The notes: generated from the sequence alone by a model not told the origin. A stretch of 64,000 bases of DNA from Acidobacteriota bacterium (GCA_016712445.1 JADJRB010000001.1:1178001-1242000), one strand, 5' to 3'; positions 33,491-42,758 are shown, counted from the stretch's first letter. Program-made: numbers and translations.

Positions 33491-34431
33491 GCGCGGACCC
33501 CCAGGATGATGGCCGCAAGGTGTCGCGGCTCGGCCGGGGCCTCTCGGCCCTGATCGGCGAAGTCGAATCGATGGGCGTGCGTGCGCCTGCGGGTACTCCG
33601 CCCCCGGATGTTCCGCCTACGGAACGAGCCAACGAGATCCCGCTGGAGCAGATCCGCCGCAACCCGGCCCAGCCTCGGCGCACGTTTGACGATGCGGAGT
33701 TGCGCGAGCTTTCCGAGTCGCTGAAGACGAAGGGCGTGCTTCAGGCAATCCTCGTGCGGCCCGATCCGAAGGAAGCCGGCAAATTCCAGATCATCGCCGG
33801 TGAGCGCCGCTGGCGCGCCGCGCGCATGGCGGGCCTCACGCACATCCCGGCGGTCGTGCGCGAAGTTGACGATCTTGCCCTGCTCGAGATCGGCATCATC
33901 GAGAACGTGCAGCGCGCCGACCTCAACCCGATCGACGAGGCGGAAGCCTACGACGCGCTGGTCAAGCGCTTCGGCCGGACGCAGGACAGCCTGGCGGCCA
34001 GCGTCGGCAAGAGCCGCGTGCATATCTCGAACACGCTCCGCCTGCTCCAGCTTCCTGAGATGGCGCGCAAGCATGTCCGCGAAGGGCGCATCAGCGCCGG
34101 CCATGCACGGGCAGCCCTGGGCGGGGCCGACCCCGAAGCGTTGATCGAGCTTGCCATCGCGCGCGGCCTCAGCGTTCGCGAGCTTGAAGCCAAGGCCCGC
34201 GAGTCGCGCGACAACGTTCCGCTTGAGACGAAGTCCGCCGTGCCGGCGCCGGCCGCCGAGAAGGATGTCGATACCGAAGCGCTGGAAGCAGACCTGAGCC
34301 GCGAACTTGGCCTGGTGGTCGACATCCGGCATGGCAGGGCAGGGGGCGAGATCCGGATCAAGTACCGCGAGCTCGAACAGCTGGACGAGGTATGCAAGCG
34401 CCTCACCGCGAAACGCCGGCCTCCCGTCTAG
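33487..34431 (+). CDS. parB: Chromosome partitioning protein ParB
   Basis: 314 aa. N-terminal RLGRGLSALIGE is the ParA-interacting segment. The CTP-binding ParB/Srx domain has GERRWRAAR (105-113) and ENVQRADLNPIDEA. A central HTH (VGKSRVHISNTLRLLQLP) binds parS, and the C-terminal dimer domain ends KYRELEQLDEVCKRL. Coupled to parA by an ATGA overlap. Confidence 0.96.
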   Translation: MSADPQDDGRKVSRLGRGLSALIGEVESMGVRAPAGTPPPDVPPTERANEIPLEQIRRNPAQPRRTFDDAELRELSESLKTKGVLQAILVRPDPKEAGKFQIIAGERRWRAARMAGLTHIPAVVREVDDLALLEIGIIENVQRADLNPIDEAEAYDALVKRFGRTQDSLAASVGKSRVHISNTLRLLQLPEMARKHVREGRISAGHARAALGGADPEALIELAIARGLSVRELEAKARESRDNVPLETKSAVPAPAAEKDVDTEALEADLSRELGLVVDIRHGRAGGEIRIKYRELEQLDEVCKRLTAKRRPPV

Positions 34432-35459
34432 CGACCCGCTTCGGCAACCCTTGCCAGATCGTTAATCAGTAGACGGACGATTGGCTCGGCCGTGGGGCCA
34501 GCTGTCTTGGCCTGGCGCTCGGCATCGTGGATCCGTTCCATGATCCGCATCAGGCGTTTCGGGGTCCAGGTGTTCATCCGTTTGCGGAAGGCCGGCCATT
34601 CATTCGGCCAGACCGGTGGGCGCAGGCTGCGGCCCGGATTGGCGTCGCCCGAAGCCGCCTTTTCATGCGCGCTCAGCATCCGGAGTGTTTCCATCTGCAG
34701 CGACCTCAGCACCGAGATCGGACTGGTGCCCACTTCGTTCAGACGGTCGAGCGCGCGGTGCGCATCCGCCGGCCGCCCGTCGAGCGCGGCGATCAGAACG
34801 CCGCCTATATCCTGGCGCAGGGTGGTGGCGGTGAGCTGGCGAATGTCGTCCTCGGACACGGCGCGGCCGAGGCCCCGGGCATAGAGCGCGAGTTTCTCGA
34901 TCTCCGAATTGGCGATCGCGCGGTGTCCGGGCAGGTCGGCGCAAAACGCGTCCAGTGCCGCATCTTCGATCACGGCGCCTTCGGCGAGCAGGGCCGCGCG
35001 CACCCGTTCGCCGATGTCGCCGGCTTCCTCTGCGAAGAGCTGCAGGCAGGCCGTCCGCTTGGCCTTCTCCGCCGCGGAGCGCAGCTTGGACTTCGAGGCC
35101 AGCGACCCGGTTTCAATCACGAGCTTCGCGGCATACCGCCCCGGTTCGGTATCACCCGCCTCGATCGCCTCGATCAGGAGCGCGGCGATCTTGTCGCCGC
35201 TGGTGCGCACCCGGACGGCCCTCGGGTCACCGAGCAGGGACACCGCTTCCAGCGCGTCGAACAACAGGGACGGATCTTTCCGGATCGCGTCGTCGTCGAG
35301 CACAGTCACGTCCAGCGGCGTCTTCCCGCCCCAGGCGGCGAGGGCAGCCTGCACTGCGTCGGCCGCCAGGCCTTCATCTTCTGAAAAGGCGAGGATCGCC
35401 CAGACCTCGTCGCCGGGCCGCCGGGCAAAGCTTTCGGCTTGCCGGCCTTTGACCAGCAT
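34428..35459 (-). CDS. holA: DNA polymerase III delta subunit
   Basis: 343 aa clamp-loader subunit that opens the beta clamp. Weakly conserved but recognisable from length and pattern (N-terminal KGRQAESFARRP, EAVSLLGDPRAVRV, GHRAIANSEIEKLALYA, then AALDGRPADAHRALDRL). It converges on parB with a 4-bp overlap. Middle gene of the leftward leuS-lptE-holA operon. Confidence 0.9.
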   Translation of the reverse strand: MLVKGRQAESFARRPGDEVWAILAFSEDEGLAADAVQAALAAWGGKTPLDVTVLDDDAIRKDPSLLFDALEAVSLLGDPRAVRVRTSGDKIAALLIEAIEAGDTEPGRYAAKLVIETGSLASKSKLRSAAEKAKRTACLQLFAEEAGDIGERVRAALLAEGAVIEDAALDAFCADLPGHRAIANSEIEKLALYARGLGRAVSEDDIRQLTATTLRQDIGGVLIAALDGRPADAHRALDRLNEVGTSPISVLRSLQMETLRMLSAHEKAASGDANPGRSLRPPVWPNEWPAFRKRMNTWTPKRLMRIMERIHDAERQAKTAGPTAEPIVRLLINDLARVAEAGR

Positions 35460-35944
35460 CAGCGGCTCGCGAACTGCAGGCGGATGTCGTCGGCGATACG
35501 TTTGGCGAGCACGCGCATGGCCCGGTCGGAGGCGCTGGTCTGGGCGGCGATGTCACCGAACGGCGAATCCGGGACGAGGAAGCCGGTCTCGACATCCACG
35601 CTGCCGCTGACCGAAACGCTTTCACCGCTCATCGTGTAGATGCCGGTCGCCAGGACGCTCGAGCGCGAGGCGGCGCCGTCCGGCTGGAAAGCGAGGCGCG
35701 AGAGCTGGTCGTTGAGGTCCACCGTCAGCGTGACATGCTCGGTCAGGCCCGGCACGCCGAGGGCCAGTTCCTGCAACAGGGCCTGGCGCAGCATGTGGCC
35801 CGCTCGGCCGCGGATCGTGGCGACCTCGATCAGGCCGCCATCGGCGACCTTGCCGTCCACCGGTGCGTAAACCGGCTGGAATCCGCAGGCGGCAAGGGAG
35901 GCGCCCGAACAGGCGACGAGCAAGGCGGCAGCGAGGCGTTTCAT
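35459..35944 (-). CDS. lptE: LPS-assembly lipoprotein LptE
   Basis: 161 aa outer-membrane lipoprotein (lipobox ending at Cys20, SLAACGFQPVYAP) that plugs the LptD barrel for LPS export. LTVDLNDQLSRLAFQPDGAASRSSVLATGIYTM follows the family. The leuS-lptE-holA order is common in Alphaproteobacteria; junctions overlap by 1 to 4 bp. Confidence 0.92.
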   Translation of the reverse strand: MKRLAAALLVACSGASLAACGFQPVYAPVDGKVADGGLIEVATIRGRAGHMLRQALLQELALGVPGLTEHVTLTVDLNDQLSRLAFQPDGAASRSSVLATGIYTMSGESVSVSGSVDVETGFLVPDSPFGDIAAQTSASDRAMRVLAKRIADDIRLQFASR

Positions 35945-38538
35945 GCCACCACGATATTCACGATGCGTCCCGGCACGACAATGGTTTTCTTCACGTCCTT
36001 GCCGTCGATGAAGGCCTTCACCTCAGGCACCGCCCGGGCGGCGGCCTCTACGGCGTCGCTGGCAAGGCCCTTGTCGACCGTGATCTCGCCGCGCCGCTTG
36101 CCGTTCACCTGCACGGCCAGTGTGACGGTGTCGTCCTGGATCAGGGCCGCGTCGGCCTCAGGCCAGGGCGCTGCCGAAACAAGGCCAGCGCCGCCGATCC
36201 GCTCCCAGACGCTTTCGGCGAGGTGGGGCATGAACGGCGTAATGCACCGCGCCAGCATCGACAATGCTTCGGCGCGCGCCCCGATCAGGCCGTCGCCGGC
36301 TTCCGCCTTTTTCAGGGCGTTGACCCATTCATGCACCGAGGCAATCGCGGAGTTGAACCGGAATTCCTCGATCGCCTTGTCGATCGCCTTGGCCGCCTTG
36401 TGGCTCGTGCGGCGCAGCTCGATGGATGCCGCTTCCTCGCCGGGGGCAGGGAAGGGGCCTTCGGGCAGGCTGTCGGCGAGGCTCCAGATGCGCTGCGCAA
36501 ACCGGCCGGCGCCTTCGACGCCGGACTGGGTCCACTCCACATCGCGTTCGGGCGGCGAATCCGACAGCACGAACCAGCGCGCGACATCGGCGCCATACGT
36601 GGCGACGATGGCGTCCGGGTCGACCGTGTTCTTCTTCGACTTCGACATCTTCTCGATGGCGCCGGCTTCGACATGATCGCCGGTTGCGATTTCGACCCAG
36701 TGATTGCCGCGTTTCTCGACCATGCCTGGCTCAAGCCAGCGGCCATCCGCGGCGCGGTAGGTCTCGTGCGTCACCATGCCTTGCGTGAACAGGCCGGCGA
36801 ACGGCTCGCCCGAGGGCAGGTCCAGCTCGCCGCAATCGCGCATCGCCCGGGCGAAGGAGCGCGAATAGAGAAGGTGCAACACGGCATGTTCGACGCCGCC
36901 GATATATTGATCGACCGGCAGCCAGTAGGCGCGCTCGACCGGATCGCTGGCCGAAGCGAAGCGGGCATAATACCAAGAGCTGTCCACGAACGTGTCGAGC
37001 GTGTCGGTCTCCCGCCGCGCGGGCTTGCCGCAGGCCGGGCAGTCGACGTGTTTCCAGGTCGGGTGATGGTCGAGCGGGTTGCCCGGCTTGTCGAAGGTCA
37101 CGTCATCCGGCAGGCGCAAGGGCAACTGGTTCTCCGGAACCGGCACCACGCCACAGGCATCGCAATAGATCACCGGGATCGGGCAACCCCAGTAACGCTG
37201 GCGCGAGAAGCCCCAGTCGCGCAGGCGGTAATTGACCGTACCCTGACCATGTTCCGACGCTTCCAGCTTCGAGATCGCCAGACGCTTCGCCTCGTCCACC
37301 GCCAACCCGTCCAGGAAATCCGAATTGTAGATGTGGCCCGGCCCCGTATAGGCCTTGTCATCGACGCGGAAATCCTCCGGCGCGGTGTCAGGCGGCAGCA
37401 CGACCGGCGTGACCGGCAACCCGAACTTGCGGGCGAAATCGAGGTCGCGCTGGTCATGCGCCGGGCATCCGAAGATCGCGCCGCTGCCATAGCTCGACAG
37501 CACGAAGTTTGCCGACCAGACCGGCAGAGTGCGCGTCTCGTCGAAGGGATGGCGCACGCGCACGCCGAGATCGATGCCCAGCTTCGGCGCCTTCTCGATG
37601 GCTTCCTCGGATGTCCCGATTCGCGAGGCTTCGGCGATGAAGGCCGTCACATCCGCGCGTTCAGCCGCTATCGTGCGCGTCAGTGGATGGTCGGGGGCGA
37701 GCGCAATGAAGCTCGCGCCGAACAGGGTGTCCGGCCGCGTGGTGTAGACTTCGATCGGATCGACCGCGTGGTTTTGCCCGCTTCCAGAGCGCGCCTTCGC
37801 GAGAAAATCCGGAACTTCGGCGATATCCCACCAGACCAGCGCGCCTTCGGAGCGGCCGATCCAGTTTGCCTGCATCGTGCGCACTTTCTCCGGCCAGCGC
37901 TCAAGCTTCTGGACCTCCGTAAGCAGATCATCCGCATACGCCGTGATCCGGAAGAACCACTGCGTCAGTTCGCGCTGTTCGACCAGTGCGCCCGAACGCC
38001 AGCCGCGCCCGTCGATCACCTGTTCGTTGGCGAGCACGGTATTGTCGACCGGGTCCCAGTTCACCTTGGAGGCCTTGCGATAGACCAGACCCTTTTCCAG
38101 CAACTTCAGGAACAGGGCCTGCTGCGTGCCGTAGTATTCGGGATCGCAGGTCGCGAATTCGCGGCTCCAGTCCAGTGACAGGCCGAGCTTCTTGAACTGG
38201 GCGCGCATCGCGTCGATGTTCGCGTAGGTCCACTTGCCGGGCGCAATTCCGCGCTCCATCGCGGCGTTCTCGGCCGGCAGGCCGAACGCATCCCAGCCCA
38301 TCGGGTGGAGCACGTTGTAGCCCTTGGCGCGCCGGTGGCGCGCCACCACGTCGCCCATCGCATAGTTGCGCACATGGCCCATGTGCAAGCGCCCCGACGG
38401 GTAGGGGAACATCTCGAGCACATAGGCTTTCGGCGCGTCGCCTGCTTCAGAGGGCGTGCGGGCGCGGAACAGGTCGGCAGAGGCCCAGGCGTCACGCCAG
38501 CGGGGCTCCGCAGCTTGCGGATCATATCGGGTGGCCAT
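35941..38538 (-). CDS. leuS: Leucyl-tRNA synthetase
   Basis: 865 aa class I synthetase. HIGH-type motif PYPSGRLHMGH (about 46-56), a CP1 editing domain in the middle (TTRPDTLFGASFIALAPDHPL), a Zn-ribbon-like CPACGKPARRETDTLDTFVDSSW region, and KMSKSKKN at about residue 630. First gene of leuS-lptE-holA. Confidence 0.97.
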   Translation of the reverse strand: MATRYDPQAAEPRWRDAWASADLFRARTPSEAGDAPKAYVLEMFPYPSGRLHMGHVRNYAMGDVVARHRRAKGYNVLHPMGWDAFGLPAENAAMERGIAPGKWTYANIDAMRAQFKKLGLSLDWSREFATCDPEYYGTQQALFLKLLEKGLVYRKASKVNWDPVDNTVLANEQVIDGRGWRSGALVEQRELTQWFFRITAYADDLLTEVQKLERWPEKVRTMQANWIGRSEGALVWWDIAEVPDFLAKARSGSGQNHAVDPIEVYTTRPDTLFGASFIALAPDHPLTRTIAAERADVTAFIAEASRIGTSEEAIEKAPKLGIDLGVRVRHPFDETRTLPVWSANFVLSSYGSGAIFGCPAHDQRDLDFARKFGLPVTPVVLPPDTAPEDFRVDDKAYTGPGHIYNSDFLDGLAVDEAKRLAISKLEASEHGQGTVNYRLRDWGFSRQRYWGCPIPVIYCDACGVVPVPENQLPLRLPDDVTFDKPGNPLDHHPTWKHVDCPACGKPARRETDTLDTFVDSSWYYARFASASDPVERAYWLPVDQYIGGVEHAVLHLLYSRSFARAMRDCGELDLPSGEPFAGLFTQGMVTHETYRAADGRWLEPGMVEKRGNHWVEIATGDHVEAGAIEKMSKSKKNTVDPDAIVATYGADVARWFVLSDSPPERDVEWTQSGVEGAGRFAQRIWSLADSLPEGPFPAPGEEAASIELRRTSHKAAKAIDKAIEEFRFNSAIASVHEWVNALKKAEAGDGLIGARAEALSMLARCITPFMPHLAESVWERIGGAGLVSAAPWPEADAALIQDDTVTLAVQVNGKRRGEITVDKGLASDAVEAAARAVPEVKAFIDGKDVKKTIVVPGRIVNIVVA

Positions 38539-38586
38539 CAGCGGGCTCCCATCAAGACATCAGAAGGACAGGCGAAGTCCGGCGCT

Positions 38587-39012
38587 TTAGCCGATTTCGT
38601 TGGCCTTAAGAAGTCGGGCCCGTTCAAGAATCTTGTTCTCGAGCTGCTGGCCGGTCTCGGCGTCGACGCCGGCATCGGCCCAGGTGCCGTCCGTGTTGGT
38701 CTGGCGGTAGACGCTGACCTTCACGCCATCGGCGCGCAGGCGCGAGTCGAGGATGTAGACGGTCGCCTTGATGCGCTCGTTCGGGGCGCTGTCGAAGCTC
38801 TTCCAGTCATAGATGACGAGACCGCCCAGCGCGTCAGCGCTCTGCAGGGGCAGGGGGGCCATCGTGTCGAGCGTCGCGCGCCACAGGTACGGGTTCACCG
38901 CGCCCACGGATTCGGCCGCGGCGCTGGCGGCGCGGTCGGTTTTGCCGCCGGAAAGGCAGCCGCCCAGGGCGATCAACGCAGCAAAGGCGGCGGCAAGTGT
39001 CGGCTTCATCAT
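38587..39012 (-). CDS. DUF3576 family lipoprotein
   Basis: 141 aa. Lipobox ending at Cys19 (LIALGGCLSG), then the conserved DUF3576 core: VGAVNPYLWRATLDTMAPLPLQSADALGGLVIYDWKS, and GVKVSVYRQTNTDGTWADAGVDAETGQQLENKILERAR. Envelope protein of unknown function, common in Alphaproteobacteria beside leuS. Confidence 0.85.
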   Translation of the reverse strand: MMKPTLAAAFAALIALGGCLSGGKTDRAASAAAESVGAVNPYLWRATLDTMAPLPLQSADALGGLVIYDWKSFDSAPNERIKATVYILDSRLRADGVKVSVYRQTNTDGTWADAGVDAETGQQLENKILERARLLKANEIG

Positions 39013-39130
39013 CTGTATGTTCCCGCGTGCAAGACCTTGTTCACGGGGCGTGTATAACAAGGGGGGTGTGGCCTCGCCAGTCTCGTTCTGCGCATGGCCT
39101 TCACACGCAGATTCGCGAGGGAGTGCCGCC

Positions 39131-40312
39131 ATGCGCCATCATCTGACAGGCCTGACGCTGGCCCTGGCGGCCCTCGCATCGCCGGCCGCCGCGCAGGATG
39201 TCTGGGACGATCCCGGCGGCATCGAGACCGCCGCGACTTATGAGACCGCCATCGTCGGCGCCACCGATGGCAGCGAGGCGCTGCTCTACACGGCGCGCGG
39301 CGCCTTCGAGATGAACTACGTGCTGCAGAATGGTGCGGAAGTCGGCTTTCGCGCCTCCGGCGGCCTCGACAAGGACAACCCGGGACGTGCGGGCTTCAGC
39401 GGCATTGTCGGCCCGGCCCAGCCGCTGACCGGTCCGGCCGGCGCCTTCACGGGCCTCGCCCGCGGCCCAGGTTTCGAGGATGCCGGCCCGCGCGGGCGCA
39501 TCGAAACCGGATACATATATATAGAGGGCGGCTACGGCGAACTGCGCGCCGGCCTCGACGAGGGCGCCGCCACCCGCTTCTTCGAAGGCGCGCCGACGCT
39601 GTTCCGCTATGCCTCCCTCGCCAATCCGGCACTCGACCCGTCGGGCCTTTCCCTTGTGCGGACGGACCATGACCTGACCGGCCCGTCGCTGAAGGTCAGC
39701 TACGCCACGCCTCGCATCCTCGGCGTCCGGGCCGGCGTTTCGCTGACCCCAGAGGCGAATGCCCCGGGCCTTGACCGCGACCCCTCGCGCCTTGTCGGCG
39801 GCCAATCCGGCCCGCACATCGAAGACGCCCTCGAACTGGCACTGAATGTCTCGCGCCGCCTGCCGCGCAGCGGTGTGCGCATTCGCGCCGGCGCGGCGTG
39901 GAGCCAGGCGGACGCTTCGCAGGCGGCGCTGCCCGGGATCTATGACACGGTGGAAACCTGGTCGGCGGGCGGCTCGCTCGAGTTTTCGTCCTTCGCGCTG
40001 GGCGCGAGCTACCTCGACAGCACAAACGGATTCGCAGCGGCTGGAGATTATACGGCGCTCTCGGCTGCCCTGCGCGTCAACCTCGGCAAGTTCGACACAG
40101 GCCTCGAATATGCCGAGTCGGACGATGACGGCCTCGGCGCCGAATCAGACTCCATCGGCCTGTCGCTCGGGCGAAATCTTAACGAAAACATCCGCGTGGT
40201 GGGCGGCTGGCAGCGCCTCGATACACGCTACAGGGGAAATCCGGTGCCTTTGGCCCCGGAAACACGGGAAACTTCGGATGGTATTGTGATCGAAATCACA
40301 CTCTCCGGTTAA
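39131..40312 (+). CDS. Gram-negative porin-like outer-membrane protein
   Basis: 393 aa. Signal peptide of about 22 residues ending PAAAQ, followed by a beta-barrel pattern of alternating strands: LYTARGAFEMNYVLQNGAEVGFRASGG, GYIYIEGGYGELRAGLDEGAATRF, GASYLDSTNGF, then a final strand ending IEITLSG. Resembles general porins (porin_4 type). Divergent from the DUF3576 gene. Solute unknown. Confidence 0.8.
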   Translation: MRHHLTGLTLALAALASPAAAQDVWDDPGGIETAATYETAIVGATDGSEALLYTARGAFEMNYVLQNGAEVGFRASGGLDKDNPGRAGFSGIVGPAQPLTGPAGAFTGLARGPGFEDAGPRGRIETGYIYIEGGYGELRAGLDEGAATRFFEGAPTLFRYASLANPALDPSGLSLVRTDHDLTGPSLKVSYATPRILGVRAGVSLTPEANAPGLDRDPSRLVGGQSGPHIEDALELALNVSRRLPRSGVRIRAGAAWSQADASQAALPGIYDTVETWSAGGSLEFSSFALGASYLDSTNGFAAAGDYTALSAALRVNLGKFDTGLEYAESDDDGLGAESDSIGLSLGRNLNENIRVVGGWQRLDTRYRGNPVPLAPETRETSDGIVIEITLSG

Positions 40313-40332
40313 AAGCCCGCCGTTTCCGAATG

Positions 40333-40347
40333 TTAATCTTCCATTAG
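40333..40347. promoter_or_regulatory. CtrA-like site upstream of the NtrZ-like gene
   Basis: TTAA-TCTTCCA-TTAG matches TTAA-N7-TTAA at 7 of 8 fixed positions. It lies 40 bp before the ATG at 40387, where a CtrA-regulated promoter could sit. Confidence 0.45.
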
Positions 40348-40386
40348 GAACCCGCGCCCACTATTCTTGAAGTTCAGGAATTGGAC

Positions 40387-40848
40387 ATGCGCAATCGTTT
40401 CGCCCTCTCTTTTGCCTTCGCGGCGGCGGCCTTCTCGGCCCCGGCGATCGCACAGGTGAGCGCAGACGCCGACGCCATCCGCATCGAAGCGCCCACCCTG
40501 TCGGAAACCCCGGCGGCCCGAGCAGAATGGTATCGCCAGTTCTCGGAAGCCAAGCCGGCTGAAAACCGCCCGCAATGGCAGGCAGAGCCGAACCAGGACT
40601 TCTCCATGCGCCTCGGCGGCAATTCCCGCTGGGAGCTGAGCGTCGACAAGTTCACGCGCCTCGGCATCTCGCCACTGCCGCGCGAGGAAGTTCAGGCCGG
40701 CGCCACCTTCAAGATCACGCCCCGCTTCTCGGTCGGCGGCGAAGTCAGCATTCGCGCCGACGAGCTGAATGAGCTCAACGACTCCGCGCGCTGGGAAAAC
40801 CAGGACGTCGAGGCCGGTATCCGGCTGAAGTCGGCCTTCAAGTTCTGA
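40387..40848 (+). CDS. NtrZ-like periplasmic regulatory protein
   Basis: 153 aa with a signal peptide (SFAFAAAAFSAPAIAQ). The mature part has RWELSVDKFTRLGI, AGATFKITPRFSVGGEVSI and a C-terminal IRLKSAFKF, matching the pattern of NtrZ-family periplasmic proteins of Caulobacterales, which modulate the sensor kinase NtrY. ntrYX is not in the window. ATG 40387 is preferred to a TTG two codons earlier. Confidence 0.6.
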   Translation: MRNRFALSFAFAAAAFSAPAIAQVSADADAIRIEAPTLSETPAARAEWYRQFSEAKPAENRPQWQAEPNQDFSMRLGGNSRWELSVDKFTRLGISPLPREEVQAGATFKITPRFSVGGEVSIRADELNELNDSARWENQDVEAGIRLKSAFKF

Positions 40849-41467
40849 TCGGCCCGAAGGGCTTCATTCCGTCCACAGCCGCCAGTCCCGCAACTTTTGC
40901 GGCGATTCCTGCCGTTTCAGCTGTGAGTCCGCCGAGCGCGTAGACCGGGCAGGGGGCCGCCCCGGCCAGCTGCCGCAGCCGCGCAGCGCCCAGCGCCGCC
41001 CCCGCGCTCGGGCTCGCCGAGGCAAATGCCGTCGACAGCACAACCGCATCCACCGGAAACCGTATAGCCGCCCGAAGCTCGCGCGCCGAATGGGCGCTCA
41101 CCGTTTGCACCGCGAAGCGGGCTTGCCATTTGCGCGCTTCCCGGCGCAGCCGGTAGGGCCAGTGCACCCCATCCGCGCCCACTTCGACCGCCAGAAGCGG
41201 ATCCGCGGCCACCATGAAGACAAGCCCCCGCCGATTGCAGAGCGCCGCGAGAGCCTGCGCAGTCCCGCGATGTCCTGGCGCCCCGAAATGCCGGTAAACC
41301 ACGCCGAACCCGGCCGGCAGGCCGCCCGCGATGGCTAACGGGTCCGGCGTCCGCGCCGGATCGGTCAGAAAAAGGGCCGGGGGCAGGGCGGGCGGAAAAT
41401 GCGCCCGCACCGCGCGGGCGGCGGCGATCAACTTGCGCTGCGGCCAGCTTTGGGGTTCTAGGCTCAT
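40838..41467 (-). CDS. Thiamine monophosphate synthase-like (ThiE/TenI fold) protein
   Basis: 209 aa TIM-barrel protein of the ThiE/TenI group: LPPALFLTDPARTPDPL, the block FMVAADPLLAVEVGADGVHWPYR, VSAHSARELRAA, DAVVLSTAFASASPS, PVYALGGLTAETAG. Key ThiE residues look partly altered, so it may be a TenI-like paralogue rather than the true enzyme. It ends inside the end of the NtrZ-like gene (11-bp overlap). The start is either 41467 or 41473; the latter shares bases with the divergent start. Confidence 0.75.
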   Translation of the reverse strand: MSLEPQSWPQRKLIAAARAVRAHFPPALPPALFLTDPARTPDPLAIAGGLPAGFGVVYRHFGAPGHRGTAQALAALCNRRGLVFMVAADPLLAVEVGADGVHWPYRLRREARKWQARFAVQTVSAHSARELRAAIRFPVDAVVLSTAFASASPSAGAALGAARLRQLAGAAPCPVYALGGLTAETAGIAAKVAGLAAVDGMKPFGPIRT

Positions 41468-41471
41468 CGAC

Positions 41472-42134
41472 ATGACCGATACGCCGGAACCCGGAATTTC
41501 CCAACGCCGCGCCGCGATCCTCGCCGAACTGGCAGGGGCTGCCACGCCGCCGCCTGTCCTCGTCGCCGTGTCGAAGTCACAGACCGGCGCGGCAATCGCC
41601 GAGCTTCTGGCAACCGGCCAGCGCGTATTCGGCGAGAACCGCGTGCAGGAAGCTTACGCCCACTGGGAAGGCAAACGCCGCGACTTTCCCGACCTTGAAC
41701 TCCACCTGATCGGCCCCTTGCAATCGAACAAGTCCGAAGACGCCGTCCGTCTGTTCGACGTGATCCAGACGCTCGACCGGCCGAAACTTGCCGACGCGCT
41801 TGCCGCCGCGATGCAGAAGGCCGGCCGCCGGCCGCGCCTGATGATCCAGGTCAATACCGGCGAGGAGCCCCAGAAGGCCGGCGTTTCGCCCGGTGAACTT
41901 GGCGCGCTGCTCGCGTTTGCGCGCGCCGAAGCCGGTCTTGAGGTCGAAGGCCTGATGTGCATCCCGCCGGTCGGCGAACCGGCCGGTCCGCATTTCGCTC
42001 TGCTCGCCAAACTTGCCCGCGCACACGGCCTTTCCAGCCTGTCGATGGGGATGAGCGGCGACTATGCGCTCGCCGCCCGCTTCGGCGCCACGCATGTCCG
42101 GGTCGGCACCGCCCTGTTCGGCGACCGCGCCTAG
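41472..42134 (+). CDS. YggS-family PLP homeostasis protein
   Basis: 220 aa. Fold type III PLP-binding barrel: LVAVSKSQTGAAIAELLATGQRVFGENRVQEAYAHW (Lys of VSKS binds PLP), LHLIGPLQSNKSEDAVRLFDVIQTLDRPKLA, QVNTGEEPQKAGV, and SMGMSGDYALAARFGATHVRVGTALFG. Maintains PLP and amino-acid balance. Begins 5 bp from the start of the divergent gene with no clear ribosome site, hinting at leaderless expression. Confidence 0.93.
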   Translation: MTDTPEPGISQRRAAILAELAGAATPPPVLVAVSKSQTGAAIAELLATGQRVFGENRVQEAYAHWEGKRRDFPDLELHLIGPLQSNKSEDAVRLFDVIQTLDRPKLADALAAAMQKAGRRPRLMIQVNTGEEPQKAGVSPGELGALLAFARAEAGLEVEGLMCIPPVGEPAGPHFALLAKLARAHGLSSLSMGMSGDYALAARFGATHVRVGTALFGDRA

Positions 42135-42640
42135 GCCCGGATTTCCAGCACCGATCCACCCCCGGCAAGTTTCAGCACCGCCCTCAGGTCGCGCTCGGCC
42201 AGCGCAACGCAGCCCTCGGTCGGCGCCATGTTGTCCCGCGCCACATGCAGGAAGATCGCGCTGCCCCGTCCGGGCAGGGGAGGATCGTCATTATACCCCA
42301 GCTCCACGATCAAGTCGTAGAGCCCATCGGCGCGCCAGAGCCGCTCGGCGCTGCCATGGCAGGGCAGTGTGACCAGCCGGTTATAGGCCGGCGCCCGGGG
42401 GTCATCGCTCCATCCGTCGTCTGGCCGCAGCGCGATGACAGGCAGCCCGGTCTCCGGCGGCGGCCCCTTGTCCGGTCTGAAATAGACGCGGCGCAGGGGC
42501 CAGGACCCGGCGGGCGAGGCGCCGTCGCCCTCGCGTTTGCTGCGCGCGGCCACGACGCCGCCCTTGCCAAGCGTGCAGCGCAGCTCGAGGCCCGCTCCCT
42601 CGAACCGTCCGTCCGGATGGGCAGTAAAATGGCTTGCCAG
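42131..42640 (-). CDS. L,D-transpeptidase family (YkuD-like) protein, probable CTG start
   Basis: About 169 aa. The C-terminal catalytic block AIFLHVARDNMAPTEGCVALAERDL holds His and the nucleophilic Cys of L,D-transpeptidases, and GDGASPAGSWPLRRVYFRPD is typical of the alphaproteobacterial group. The first ATG/GTG/TTG in frame is a GTG at 42553, but family-like sequence (HFTAHPDGRFEGAGLELRC) continues upstream to a stop. CTG at 42640, with GGGAG 6 nt ahead, is the best start. No signal peptide is visible. Overlaps the yggS end by 4 bp. Confidence 0.7.
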   Translation of the reverse strand: MASHFTAHPDGRFEGAGLELRCTLGKGGVVAARSKREGDGASPAGSWPLRRVYFRPDKGPPPETGLPVIALRPDDGWSDDPRAPAYNRLVTLPCHGSAERLWRADGLYDLIVELGYNDDPPLPGRGSAIFLHVARDNMAPTEGCVALAERDLRAVLKLAGGGSVLEIRA

Positions 42641-42758
42641 CTGCGGCTCCCGGGATTGTTATTGGCGCCAAGGTATGCGCCGAACTATGCACGCGCTTCG
42701 CCGGGCGCCAAGTCGCGCCAGACGCCCAGGCCCCTGAAGACGCTCAAGGAATTTCGTG

